A DNA stretch of 15,381 bases from contig CAYWYB010000101.1 in NCBI GenBank assembly GCA_964462145.1, positions 1 to 15,381 on the forward strand, written 5' to 3'. The notes below the pieces were generated by a model, which saw nothing but the letters and a program-made list of their open reading frames with translations, did no database searches and had not been told where the DNA came from. The translations under genes and the position numbers were made by a program. Source of the DNA: GCA-2731375 sp964462145 (GTDB taxonomy: Bacteria > Pseudomonadota > Alphaproteobacteria > GCA-2731375). Shown here in pieces: positions 5,833-13,757 of this stretch (its first letter is position 1; each line of letters begins with the position of its first letter).

Positions 5833-7812
5833 CTAATCCAGTTCGCCTTTCACAGCCTCCAGATGGGCCAAAGCCTCCGGGTTGGCAAGCGCCGAGGTAT
5901 CGCCGGTGGGCTGGTCGAGCAGCACCGCGCGGATCAGCCGGCGCATGATCTTCATGGACCGGGTGCGGGGCAAGTCGCTCACGAAATGGATATGCCGGGG
6001 CCGGTAGGCCCGGCCCATGCCGTCCAGCACCGCCGCCGAAATCGCCTCGCGCAGATCGTCGGCGTTGTCTTTACCGCCATGGCCCTCCTTGGGCACGGCG
6101 ATAATGCAGATGACCTCGCCGGCGCGTTCATCGGGCAGGCCGATCACGGCGACCTCGGCCACCTTGCCGGTAGCGACCACCAGCGCCTCTATCTCCGCCG
6201 GGCCGGTGCGCTTGCCGCCGATCTTGAAGGTATCGTCGGAGCGGCCCAGCAGGAACCAGAAGCCATCCTCGTCGATGGAGGCGAAATCGCCATGGCGCCA
6301 GGTATCGGGATAATCCTGCCAATAGGTCTCCAGATAGCGTTCGTCGCCCCCCGGTCCCCAGAAACTTTTGGTCAGGCCAATGGAAGGCTGGGTCATGACC
6401 AACTCACCGACCTCGCCCGGCGCCACGGGCTCCCCCGCCTCGTTGAAAATGGCCGCGCCCGAACCCAAAGAGGGTCCGTTAAAGGCGCAGGATTTCTGCG
6501 GCAGAATGCCGGCGCCGGTAACGATGGAGCAGCCAATTTCGGTACCGCCCGAAATATTCAGGATAGGCAGTTGTTTCTTGCCGATCACCTCGAACATCCA
6601 TTGCCAGGCATCCGGCGTGGCGGGCTCGCCGCCCGAAATCATGGTCTTCAAGGATGACAGATCATGCTTGTCCACCAGCTCCCTGCCCAAGGCCATGGCG
6701 CCGCGGGCGGCGGTGGGCGCCATGCCGAAATGAGTGACCTTGTAGTCCTCGATCAACTGCCAAAAGCGATCCGGCCGGGGCCGGTCCGGCGCCCCTTCGG
6801 CGACCAACAGGCGGCCGCCGGCGAAACTGGGCGTAACGGCGGTCAGGGCACCGACCATCCAGCCGAAATCGCTGAGCCAGAAAAAACAATCATCCGGCCC
6901 GAAATCCAGCATCAGGTCCAGATCCAACGCCACCTTGGTCAGAAAGCCCACGTGGGTCATGATGATGCCCTTGGGCTTGCCCGTGGTGCCGGAAGTAAAG
7001 GCCAAGGTCAGCGGCGCCTCCGCCGGCAATTCCGCCGTGGCAATGTCATCCGTCTGGTCCGCCACCAGTTCATGCCACCAATGATCCCGCCCCGGCGTCA
7101 TCTGCACCGGAACCTCGCCTGCCATATGGTTGACCACGATCACCGCCTCGACACCGGGGGCATCGGCGCAGGCCTCGTCCAGAGCCGCCTTCATGGCCGA
7201 GGCCGCGCCCCGGCGCCAGGTGCCGTCAGAGGCGATGACCACTTTCGCGCCGCCCTCGTTCAGGCGGGTGGCAATGGGGCTGGGCCCAAAGCCCGAAAAC
7301 AACGGCATGTTGACGGCGCCGATCTTGGCGCAGGCGAAAAAGGCCACATAGACCTCGGCGATCATGGGCAGATACAGCCCCACCACATCGCCCTGCCCGA
7401 CGCCAAGCGCCTGTAGCGCGGCGGCCAGGCGGTTCACCTCGGCATCGAAGTCAGCATAACTCAACGTCCTGGTGCGTTCGTCCTCGCCTTGCCATTCGAT
7501 AAACGGCTTGTTCCAGGTCTCGCTCTCCCGGTGCTTTTCGATGCAGTTCAGATAAAGGTTGGTGGTGCCGCCGACGCACCAATCGGCCCAGGCCTTGCCC
7601 CGGCTGGTGTCCAATATGGTGTCGTAATGACGATAGAAACGGATATCGAGAAAACTCAGCAGGCCATCCCAGAACCATGCCGGATCGGCCAGGGAACGGG
7701 CGTAGAGGTCATGATAGTCCGTGGCGCCCATCTGCCGGATCAAGGCGGTCAGACGAGAGGCCTCCACCCGTTCCTTGCTCGGCCGCCAAACAATTTCCGT
7801 AGTCTCAACCAT
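5833..7812 (-). CDS. AMP-forming acyl-CoA synthetase of the acetyl-/acetoacetyl-CoA synthetase type
   Basis: This is a large (659-residue) adenylate-forming ligase that activates a short carboxylic acid to its CoA thioester through an acyl-AMP. An ACS-type N-terminal region (about 30-100, with YHDLYARSLADPAWFWDGLL) precedes the catalytic core: P-loop FTSGTTGKPKGIIMTH (272-287), GGTEIG (422-427), WRHGDF (505-510), GRSDDTFKIGGKR (523-535) and the C-terminal PRTRSMKIMRR (615-625) with Lys621. The Trp that limits true acetyl-CoA synthetases to acetate (YWQTE motif) is missing: the segment reads ISGGTE, implying a larger acyl pocket. The Gly before the catalytic Lys is Met620. Acetoacetate is a reasonable guess, because the next gene encodes an HMG-CoA-lyase-like enzyme whose product would be acetoacetate; propionate or a branched acid is possible. 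GAGGA overlaps the upstream stop and lies 7 bases before the ATG at 7812. Confidence 0.82.
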   Translation of the reverse strand: MVETTEIVWRPSKERVEASRLTALIRQMGATDYHDLYARSLADPAWFWDGLLSFLDIRFYRHYDTILDTSRGKAWADWCVGGTTNLYLNCIEKHRESETWNKPFIEWQGEDERTRTLSYADFDAEVNRLAAALQALGVGQGDVVGLYLPMIAEVYVAFFACAKIGAVNMPLFSGFGPSPIATRLNEGGAKVVIASDGTWRRGAASAMKAALDEACADAPGVEAVIVVNHMAGEVPVQMTPGRDHWWHELVADQTDDIATAELPAEAPLTLAFTSGTTGKPKGIIMTHVGFLTKVALDLDLMLDFGPDDCFFWLSDFGWMVGALTAVTPSFAGGRLLVAEGAPDRPRPDRFWQLIEDYKVTHFGMAPTAARGAMALGRELVDKHDLSSLKTMISGGEPATPDAWQWMFEVIGKKQLPILNISGGTEIGCSIVTGAGILPQKSCAFNGPSLGSGAAIFNEAGEPVAPGEVGELVMTQPSIGLTKSFWGPGGDERYLETYWQDYPDTWRHGDFASIDEDGFWFLLGRSDDTFKIGGKRTGPAEIEALVVATGKVAEVAVIGLPDERAGEVICIIAVPKEGHGGKDNADDLREAISAAVLDGMGRAYRPRHIHFVSDLPRTRSMKIMRRLIRAVLLDQPTGDTSALANPEALAHLEAVKGELD

Positions 7813-7824
7813 CTGTATTGTCCT

Positions 7825-8967
7825 CTACCAACGTTTGGCGACTTCTTCCAGCATCACCTCGGTGGCGCCGCCGCCGATGGCATGCAGCCGGGCATCGCGC
7901 ACCATGCGCTCGATGGGCAGGTCGCGGATGTAGCCCATACCGCCATGGAACTGCTGGCAATTATACATCACCTCCTGGGTGACCTCGGCACAATGCGCCT
8001 TGACCATGGAAACCTCTTGCACGCAATCATGGCCCTGACTGTCCAGCCAGGCGGCGTGATAGAGCAGCTGCTGGGCCGCGACCAGCTTGGCCTGGGACAT
8101 GGCCAGACGCTGGCGGATGCCCTGCTTGTCCATCAGGGGGGCGCCGAAGGCTTCGCGCTGGCTGATATGTTCGATCGTCAGCTCCAGGGCCGTCTGCGCT
8201 TCGGAGGTGGCCATGGCGCCGATGGACATGCGCTCGTTCTGGAAATTCGCCATCACCGCATAGAAACCCTTGTTCTCCTCGCCCAGCATATTGGCGGCGG
8301 GCACGCGGCAATCCTCGAAGAACAACTCGGCGGTGTCGGAACAATGGATGCCGAATTTCTCCAGCTTGCGGCCGATCGTGAAGCCCGGCGTGTCGCGCTC
8401 CACGATGAACATGGAAACCCCGCGCGAGCCCTTGGCGTCCGGATCAGTCTTGGCGGCAACAAAGTAAATGTCGCCGTAATAGCCGTTGGTGATGAACATT
8501 TTCGAACCGTTCAGGACCCAGTCATCGCCGTCGCGCACGGCGCGGGTGCGGATACCGCCAACGTCGGAGCCCGCCGAAGGTTCCGTCACCGCGATGGCGC
8601 AGATTTTCTCGCCGGCCATGATAGGGGGCAGATACTTGCGGATTTGCTCGTCAGTGCCGGCATAGACCAGATGTGGCGACGACATGGCGGCATGTACCAT
8701 GCAGGTAACGCTGACGCCGCCATAGGTGGAGCGGCTAAGCTCCTCGGCGAGGATAATCCAGGCGAAGACATCCATGTTGGAGCCGCCGTATTTCTCGGGG
8801 AAGCGCAGACCGAAATAGCCCAGCTTGCCCATTTTCTTCAGCATCTCGCGGGAGACCTTGCCCTCGCGTTCCCAAACATCGCCATGGGGCTTGATCTCGT
8901 TATCGACAAAGCGGCGCAGCTGATCGCGCAGCATATTGTGCTCTTCGTTGAAATAGATCGAGTTCAT
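7825..8967 (-). CDS. Acyl-CoA dehydrogenase, isovaleryl-/citronellyl-CoA type by active-site placement
   Basis: This FAD enzyme introduces an alpha,beta double bond into an acyl-CoA and passes electrons to ETF. The 380-residue product has the three-domain layout: N-terminal helical domain (1-125), beta domain with AVTEPSAGSDVGGIRTRA (126-143) and WVLNGSKMFITNG (150-162), and C-terminal helical domain with REAFGAPLMDKQ, QQFHGGMGYIRDLPIERMVRD (338-358). The classical medium-chain catalytic Glu (in YEGT) is absent; that spot reads IGGGATE (364-370). Glu245 in FQNERMSIGA aligns instead with the catalytic Glu of isovaleryl-CoA and long-chain dehydrogenases. This fits a branched substrate, and with the carboxylase and lyase points to isovaleryl- or terpenoid-CoA. 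Exact substrate not determined. Start ATG 8967 has an AAGGGA-like site upstream and lies 25 bp after the preceding ligase. Confidence 0.87.
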   Translation of the reverse strand: MNSIYFNEEHNMLRDQLRRFVDNEIKPHGDVWEREGKVSREMLKKMGKLGYFGLRFPEKYGGSNMDVFAWIILAEELSRSTYGGVSVTCMVHAAMSSPHLVYAGTDEQIRKYLPPIMAGEKICAIAVTEPSAGSDVGGIRTRAVRDGDDWVLNGSKMFITNGYYGDIYFVAAKTDPDAKGSRGVSMFIVERDTPGFTIGRKLEKFGIHCSDTAELFFEDCRVPAANMLGEENKGFYAVMANFQNERMSIGAMATSEAQTALELTIEHISQREAFGAPLMDKQGIRQRLAMSQAKLVAAQQLLYHAAWLDSQGHDCVQEVSMVKAHCAEVTQEVMYNCQQFHGGMGYIRDLPIERMVRDARLHAIGGGATEVMLEEVAKRW

Positions 8968-8992
8968 GGCCGGTCCCTTTTGGTTGTGCTCA

Positions 8993-10588
8993 TTACAAAT
9001 TTATCAGTTCTTCGGCGCGCGCCGTCAGCTTGGCCCGCTGCAACTTCAGGCCGTTGGCGCTTTCCGCCATGGGAAAGGCATCGATAGGCAGAAAGCGCAC
9101 GGGCACCTTGTATTTGGCGATCCCCGCCAGGCAATGCTCGCGCAGAGCCTCTTCATCCAGTTCGCCGCCGCCTTTGGCAATAATAAAGGCGACGGCGCGG
9201 TTACCGTCTGCCGTCGAAAACGGTGCCACCTTGCATTCCGCCACCGAGGGATGCTCTTCGACGCGCGCCTCGATCTCCGCCGGGCTGGTGAGAAAACCGC
9301 CCAGGCGCAAGACGTCGCCGATGCGGGAGAGAAAGACCACCCGGCCATCGGCCTCCATGAAACCAAGATCGCCGGTGCGGAAATAGCCGTCGCCGCAAAA
9401 GGCGGCACGGTTCGCCGCGTCATCGTTGTCGTAGCGGTCAAACAGGCCGGGGCTTTTTACTTCCAGCTCGCCGGCCTCGCCAGGCGGCAGCAGTTCGCCG
9501 CTCTCGTTATCGCGAACCCGAAAGTAAATGTCCTCCGCCGTGACATAGCCGCCACCCTGGCTGCGTTCCTCGGCCGGGGCATCGGTGTTTTGACAGGTAA
9601 TCAGGGCCTGTTGTTCCGAGGAGCCGTAAACGCCAACGAAGGTCACGCCGCGAGCATCGCCTTCGCTTACGATGCTGTCCAACGCGGCGTTGAAGGAGGC
9701 GAAGCCACACAGGCGCAGGCTGGGAAAAGGCCTCTCGCCGGGCGTCGCCTCAAGGATCAGATGGAACAGATCGTCGCTGCCGAAAACATGCGTGATCCTG
9801 TGCTGCTGGACCAATCGGCCCGCCGCGACCGGATCGAAAAGCCGCATGGAGACCATGGGCCGGCCCGCCGCCAAGGTCGTCATTGCCAGGGCAAAGCCGA
9901 ACACGCCGCAAAACGGCAACGAGGCCAGACTGACCGCGTCATCAGTGCAAAAGCCCGAGGCTTTGGCAACGATTTGCGCCTGATCGACGATGGAATGTTG
10001 GGTATGGACCACCAGTTTCGGCTTGTTCGTGGTGCCGGAGGTGGAGAAGATTATGCAATCGGCATCGCGTCCTCCGTCACCGTCACACAACTCGGCGCAG
10101 GCATCCAGATCAGCATAAGGCACCAGCTGGCGCTCCGGCCCCGCCATGGCGGCGACATCGGGCTGCCCGCCATCTTCGCCATACAGCACCAGAGTCTCGA
10201 CGCCCACCAAGACGCTGGCTTCGATCTCGCCCAAAATGGCGATGAAGTCGATGTCCTTGAAGTCCGGCCACAGCACCAGAAGCTTGGCCCTGGAACGCTC
10301 GATAATGTCGCCGACTTCAACCGCCCGAAAACGCGGATTGATCGAGACTACGACAGCGCCCAGACGGGCACAGGCTAGGGACAGCACCAGCCAGGCCGGA
10401 ATATTCGGCAGCCACAGTGCGACGCGGTCGCCCGCACCGATGCCCAAACCCGCCAGACCGCCGGCAACCCGGCGGCTGGCCTCGAGCAATTCGCCGTAAC
10501 TGACCGTAAGCTCGCCATCAATGATCGCGGGTGCCGCGCCGGGCTGGCGCGCCACCATTTCGATCAGGCTGTCGTTGCGTTCGGCCAT
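8993..10588 (-). CDS. Divergent class I adenylate-forming acyl-CoA ligase
   Basis: A 531-residue AMP-binding protein, the second of three in this operon. Recognisable motifs: N-terminal NIPAWLVLSLACARLGAVVV; P-loop STSGTTNKPKLVVHT (182-196), where the usual Gly after GTT is Asn and PKG is PKL; VYGSSEQQA (320-328) at the YGxTE site, with Ser for Thr; YFRTGDLG (402-409); SRIGDVLRLGGFLTSPAEIE (421-440) and ANGLKLQRAKL (511-521), where Lys515 would be the catalytic Lys with an extra residue after the Gly. The hinge and C-terminal domain are intact, so it is probably active, but the core motifs are less standard than in the neighbouring ligase. The substrate is unknown; a carboxylic acid fed into this operon is the natural guess. 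The start at 10588 is 10 bp after the crotonase stop. Confidence 0.8.
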   Translation of the reverse strand: MAERNDSLIEMVARQPGAAPAIIDGELTVSYGELLEASRRVAGGLAGLGIGAGDRVALWLPNIPAWLVLSLACARLGAVVVSINPRFRAVEVGDIIERSRAKLLVLWPDFKDIDFIAILGEIEASVLVGVETLVLYGEDGGQPDVAAMAGPERQLVPYADLDACAELCDGDGGRDADCIIFSTSGTTNKPKLVVHTQHSIVDQAQIVAKASGFCTDDAVSLASLPFCGVFGFALAMTTLAAGRPMVSMRLFDPVAAGRLVQQHRITHVFGSDDLFHLILEATPGERPFPSLRLCGFASFNAALDSIVSEGDARGVTFVGVYGSSEQQALITCQNTDAPAEERSQGGGYVTAEDIYFRVRDNESGELLPPGEAGELEVKSPGLFDRYDNDDAANRAAFCGDGYFRTGDLGFMEADGRVVFLSRIGDVLRLGGFLTSPAEIEARVEEHPSVAECKVAPFSTADGNRAVAFIIAKGGGELDEEALREHCLAGIAKYKVPVRFLPIDAFPMAESANGLKLQRAKLTARAEELINL

Positions 10589-10598
10589 GGCCCGTCCG

Positions 10599-11399
10599 CT
10601 ATCGCTTTCTGTTCAGGAAGGCGTTCAGGCGTTGTTTGTGCTCATCACCACGGAACAGGTAGTTCTGCACGATCATCTCGTATTCCAGACAGGATTCCAT
10701 ATCCATGCTCTCGCCACGGAACAGAGCCATCTTGGTAAAAGCCGTCGCGCGCCGTGGCGAAGAATCGATCATTGCCTGGGCCATGCGCGTGGCCGCCGCC
10801 TGCAACTGATCCGCCGGCACCACTTCGGTGAACAGGCCCAGCTCGCGGCCCTCCTCGGCCTCGACCGTGGCGCCGGTCAACATCAGGTGCGACGCCCGCA
10901 TGGTGCCCACCAGGCGAGGAAGCAAATAGGTGCAGCTCATATCCGCGCCCGAGGCCCCCATGCGGCCAAAGGCGAAATAATAACTCGCCTCCGGCGCCGC
11001 GATGGCGACATCGCAGGCCAGGGCCAGGGACGCCCCGCCGCCCACCGCCGGGCCATTGACGGCGGCGATAATCGGCAGATCCAGGGCACGCATGCGCTTG
11101 ATCATCCGGTTGACGCCGCGCAGGACCAGATATTGCCAGTCCATGTCGACCTCTTCCTCGACCAGGACCGTGCCCAACTGGGCCCCGCCGCAGAACACCG
11201 GGCCATTGCCGGTCAGAATGATGACCCGGCAGTCGGGATCGTCTTCCAACTGGTCCAAGACGGCGTTCATCGCGTCGGCGAAATTCAAACTGAGTGGATT
11301 GCGGATATCCGGGCGGTTCATGGTAATGCGGCCAATGCCGTTTTCCAGGCTAACCAGCAGTTCGGGCTCCACCGTATCTGTCTGTCTTGCTTCACTCAT
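10599..11399 (-). CDS. Crotonase-fold (enoyl-CoA hydratase/isomerase) protein lacking both hydratase glutamates
   Basis: A 266-residue enoyl-CoA hydratase/isomerase-family protein. Family marks are NRPDIRNPLS (28-37), the oxyanion-hole segments VFCGGAQL (68-75) and AVNGPAVGGGASLALACD (113-130), and LLPRLVGTMRASHLMLTG (159-176). Where rat mitochondrial hydratase has Glu144 (GGGCEL) this protein has Ser124, and where it has Glu164 it has Phe144. An Asp153 in SGADMSCTYLLP occupies the spot used by the catalytic Asp of the PaaG isomerase and chlorobenzoyl-CoA dehalogenase groups. It may be an isomerase or another crotonase activity rather than a plain hydratase. The start is fixed by a perfect AGGAGGA (11406-11412) 6 bp upstream, the best ribosome binding site in the operon. 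It sits between two acyl-CoA ligases. Confidence 0.85.
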   Translation of the reverse strand: MSEARQTDTVEPELLVSLENGIGRITMNRPDIRNPLSLNFADAMNAVLDQLEDDPDCRVIILTGNGPVFCGGAQLGTVLVEEEVDMDWQYLVLRGVNRMIKRMRALDLPIIAAVNGPAVGGGASLALACDVAIAAPEASYYFAFGRMGASGADMSCTYLLPRLVGTMRASHLMLTGATVEAEEGRELGLFTEVVPADQLQAAATRMAQAMIDSSPRRATAFTKMALFRGESMDMESCLEYEMIVQNYLFRGDEHKQRLNAFLNRKR

Positions 11400-11405
11400 G
11401 ATGTA

Positions 11406-11412
11406 TCCTCCT
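11406..11412 (-). promoter_or_regulatory. Strong ribosome binding site in the middle of the operon
   Basis: On the minus strand this reads AGGAGGA, a full anti-16S match, 6 bases upstream of the ATG at 11399. It lies in the 17-bp gap after the upstream ligase. The other operon genes have weaker sites, so this product may be made at a higher level. Confidence 0.75.
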
Positions 11413-11416
11413 GTCT

Positions 11417-12943
11417 CTATATCTTCGCCGTTTGCCGCAAATCGCGCAACGCGAAGCGGCGGATCTTGCCCGACGCGGTCAGCGGCAGGCTATCGGTGAA
11501 AGTAATATCGCGTGGCACCTTGTAGCGTGACAGCTCGCGGCGGCAATATTCCAGTATCTCATCGCCATTTTGCCGCGCCCCCGGCACGGGCACCACGAAG
11601 GCCTGGATATCCTCGCCGCGGACTTCGTCGGGCACCCCGATCACCGCAGCCGCCTGCACCGCCGGGTGCGCGAACAGCACATTTTCAACTTCCTTGGGAA
11701 AGACGTTGTAGCCGTTGGCGACAATCATGTCCTTGATCCGGTCCAGGATGAAAATATTGCCATTCTTGTCGATCCGGCCCACATCGCCGGTGCGCAACCA
11801 GCCCTCGGCCAGGGTTTCCGCCGTCAGCTCCGGCTGGCCCCAATACCCAGCCATGAAAGTGTCACAACGGAATTGCAACTCGCCCGGCTCGCCCGTAGGC
11901 ACGTCACCGCCCTGCCGGTCCCGCAGCCGCACTTCGATGCCGTCCAGGACTACGCCGCAAGAGCCGTCGGGCGAGGGCACACCAGGCCGCTGCACGCAGG
12001 CAACGGTGGAGATCTCGGTCAGGCCATAGCTTTCCACCGTGTCGATGCCGATGTCATCCTTCAAACGGCGCACCAGGGATTCCGGCACCGGGCCGCCGCC
12101 GACATCGATCAGGCGCATGGCGGAAAGATCGCGTCCCGCCAAACGCTCGGCCTGAAACATCTGCACGAACATCAGGGGCACCCCGGCCAGCACGGTGATG
12201 CTGTGCCGTTCCATCAAGTCCAGCGCGGTATCGGCATCGAAGCCGGGCAATACCACCATGCGCGCGCCCACAAGGCCGCAATAGAGGAAATCATAGCTGT
12301 AACCGAACAGATGAAACGACGGCAGAACGGTGAGAAAGCGGTCATCGGCGTTGTAGCCAAGAGCTTTAATCGTCAGCTGGGCATTGGCGATCAACTGGCG
12401 ATGGCCAAGCACGATGCCCTTCGGCGCCCCGGTGGTGCCGGAGCTGTAGATAATCATGGCCGGGTCATCGGGACGGCTGCGCGGGACCATATCGCCAATT
12501 GCCGACTTGGCCAGGGCCGTCTCGTAATCCAACCAGCCGGCGCCCGGCACCCCGTCGCCGCAAGTCAGGCGCAACACCACATCGTCGGAGAACATCTCGT
12601 CCGGCAGTGCATCGCCGGGGTTCTGCGCCACGATGCCCCGTGGCCGGCAGTCCGCGAACAGGGCCCCGGTTTCCCGCGCCGTGCTCAGGGTATTGATGGG
12701 CACGGCAATGACACCGGCGATGGCGCAGCCGATAAAGAATTCATACAGCACCCGCGAATTACCCATGAAGCAGGCCACCCGGTCGCCAGGCTCTATTCCA
12801 GCCGCGATCAGCGCGGCGGCGAAACGCGAGGCCCGCTCGTAGGTCTCTTCATATGAGGATGAAGTGCTATCGATGAAGACGAGATGCACCGCCGCGCCGT
12901 TTTCCGACGCCGCCCTGGCAAAAACCGCATCGACGGTATCCAT
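11417..12943 (-). CDS. FadD-type AMP-forming acyl-CoA ligase
   Basis: A 508-residue acyl-CoA synthetase with all canonical motifs: P-loop IYSSGTTGAPKGIVLGH (165-181), SYGLTEIS (305-312), GWLRTGDVGRID (381-392), DRIKDMIVANGYNVFPKEVE (401-420) and LTASGKIRRFALR (488-500) with catalytic Lys493. The fit to fatty-acyl/FadD-like ligases is clean and it is presumably active on a medium or branched carboxylate. It is about 150 residues shorter than the ACS-type synthetase in the same operon and clearly not a recent copy of the 531-residue ligase, so the three activating enzymes probably have different substrates. Start ATG 12943 follows AAGGAT at about 8 bases, 11 bp after the upstream crotonase stop. 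Confidence 0.88.
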   Translation of the reverse strand: MDTVDAVFARAASENGAAVHLVFIDSTSSSYEETYERASRFAAALIAAGIEPGDRVACFMGNSRVLYEFFIGCAIAGVIAVPINTLSTARETGALFADCRPRGIVAQNPGDALPDEMFSDDVVLRLTCGDGVPGAGWLDYETALAKSAIGDMVPRSRPDDPAMIIYSSGTTGAPKGIVLGHRQLIANAQLTIKALGYNADDRFLTVLPSFHLFGYSYDFLYCGLVGARMVVLPGFDADTALDLMERHSITVLAGVPLMFVQMFQAERLAGRDLSAMRLIDVGGGPVPESLVRRLKDDIGIDTVESYGLTEISTVACVQRPGVPSPDGSCGVVLDGIEVRLRDRQGGDVPTGEPGELQFRCDTFMAGYWGQPELTAETLAEGWLRTGDVGRIDKNGNIFILDRIKDMIVANGYNVFPKEVENVLFAHPAVQAAAVIGVPDEVRGEDIQAFVVPVPGARQNGDEILEYCRRELSRYKVPRDITFTDSLPLTASGKIRRFALRDLRQTAKI

Positions 12944-12954
12944 TCTCGGGATCC

Positions 12955-13740
12955 TTAACGGCCCTTCCAGACGGGGGGCCGTTTTTCGGCGAACGCGCGT
13001 GCGCCTTCCTGGGCATCCTCGGAGGTATAAGCTGGCTGGTACAGACGCCAGGCCAGTTCGGCGCCGGCATCACAGCCCGCCGACATCGCCGCCAGAATAG
13101 CCGCCTTGCCGCAGGTCACGGACAGCGGCGCATTGTCGCGGATTTTCTCGGCCAGTTCCTGGGCCCGGGCACGCACCGCATCACCGTCAGGTTCGAGGTA
13201 ATTGATGTAGCCCAGTTCGTGAAAACGCTCGATCGGATAAAGATCGCCGGTCAGGACCATTTCCATCAACACCGGTTGCGGCAGCATCCAGACCAGGGGC
13301 ATGCCCCAGGGGGAGCCACGGCCGATCTTGCTTTCGGTAATGCCGATCTTGGTGCCGGCCATGGCCACGCGCATATCGCAATTGAGCGAGAACATCATGC
13401 CGCCCGCCATCAGATGTCCGGTCATGGCAGCGATAATCGGCACACGCACGTGGCGCATGCGTTTTTGGAACGGATCACGCATAAAGGTCAGAATATCCTC
13501 GCCGGTTTCTTCCTTTTTCTGCGCGGTTTCCTTCAGGTCCATGCCGGCGCAGAAAGTACCGCAATCAGTCGAGGTGAAGATCACCACGCGGATATCCGGG
13601 TTCAGGTCGATATCTTCCCAGATCTTGTTGAGACCGTTGGAGACGGCGATATTCATGGCGTTGCGCTGTTCGGGGCGGTTGATGGTCACCGTGGCGATGC
13701 CGTCGGTCACATCGAATAGCAGTTCGTTGCCTTCACTCAT
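12955..13740 (-). CDS. Crotonase-fold (enoyl-CoA hydratase/isomerase) protein retaining one glutamate
   Basis: A 261-residue crotonase-family protein. Motifs: INRPEQRNAMNIAVS (20-34), the oxyanion-hole GTFCAGMDLKE (61-71), MTGHLMAGGMMFSLNCDMRVA (106-126) and a SPWGMPLVWMLP (143-154) stretch in place of the usual IPGAGGTQRL. Met116 replaces the first catalytic Glu (Glu144 in rat), while Glu136 in ITESKIG aligns with the second (Glu164). One-Glu crotonases include isomerases as well as some hydratases, so the reaction is not settled; hydration of an unsaturated acyl-CoA made by the carboxylase step is one option. I chose ATG 13740 because AAGGA lies about 9 bases upstream and MSEGNELL resembles normal family N-termini. 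A longer in-frame extension to 13824 would run through the carboxylase's 3' end and is low-complexity, basic sequence. Confidence 0.86.
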   Translation of the reverse strand: MSEGNELLFDVTDGIATVTINRPEQRNAMNIAVSNGLNKIWEDIDLNPDIRVVIFTSTDCGTFCAGMDLKETAQKKEETGEDILTFMRDPFQKRMRHVRVPIIAAMTGHLMAGGMMFSLNCDMRVAMAGTKIGITESKIGRGSPWGMPLVWMLPQPVLMEMVLTGDLYPIERFHELGYINYLEPDGDAVRARAQELAEKIRDNAPLSVTCGKAAILAAMSAGCDAGAELAWRLYQPAYTSEDAQEGARAFAEKRPPVWKGR

Positions 13741-13757
13741 GTTCTTGATCCTTCTGC

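Noticed and set aside
7489..9087. Plus-strand open frame of 532 codons opposite the dehydrogenase and synthetase
   Set aside because: It lies antisense across two clearly recognisable genes and their junction. Its translation is rich in His, Gln, Gly and Ala with no family motif, as expected from the reverse of GC-rich coding DNA.
8966..10378. Plus-strand open frame of 470 codons opposite the divergent ligase
   Set aside because: Antisense to a gene with clear AMP-binding motifs; no recognisable domain of its own.
11570..12856. Plus-strand open frame of 428 codons opposite the FadD-type ligase
   Set aside because: Antisense to a gene with all canonical ligase motifs; composition is the typical shadow pattern.
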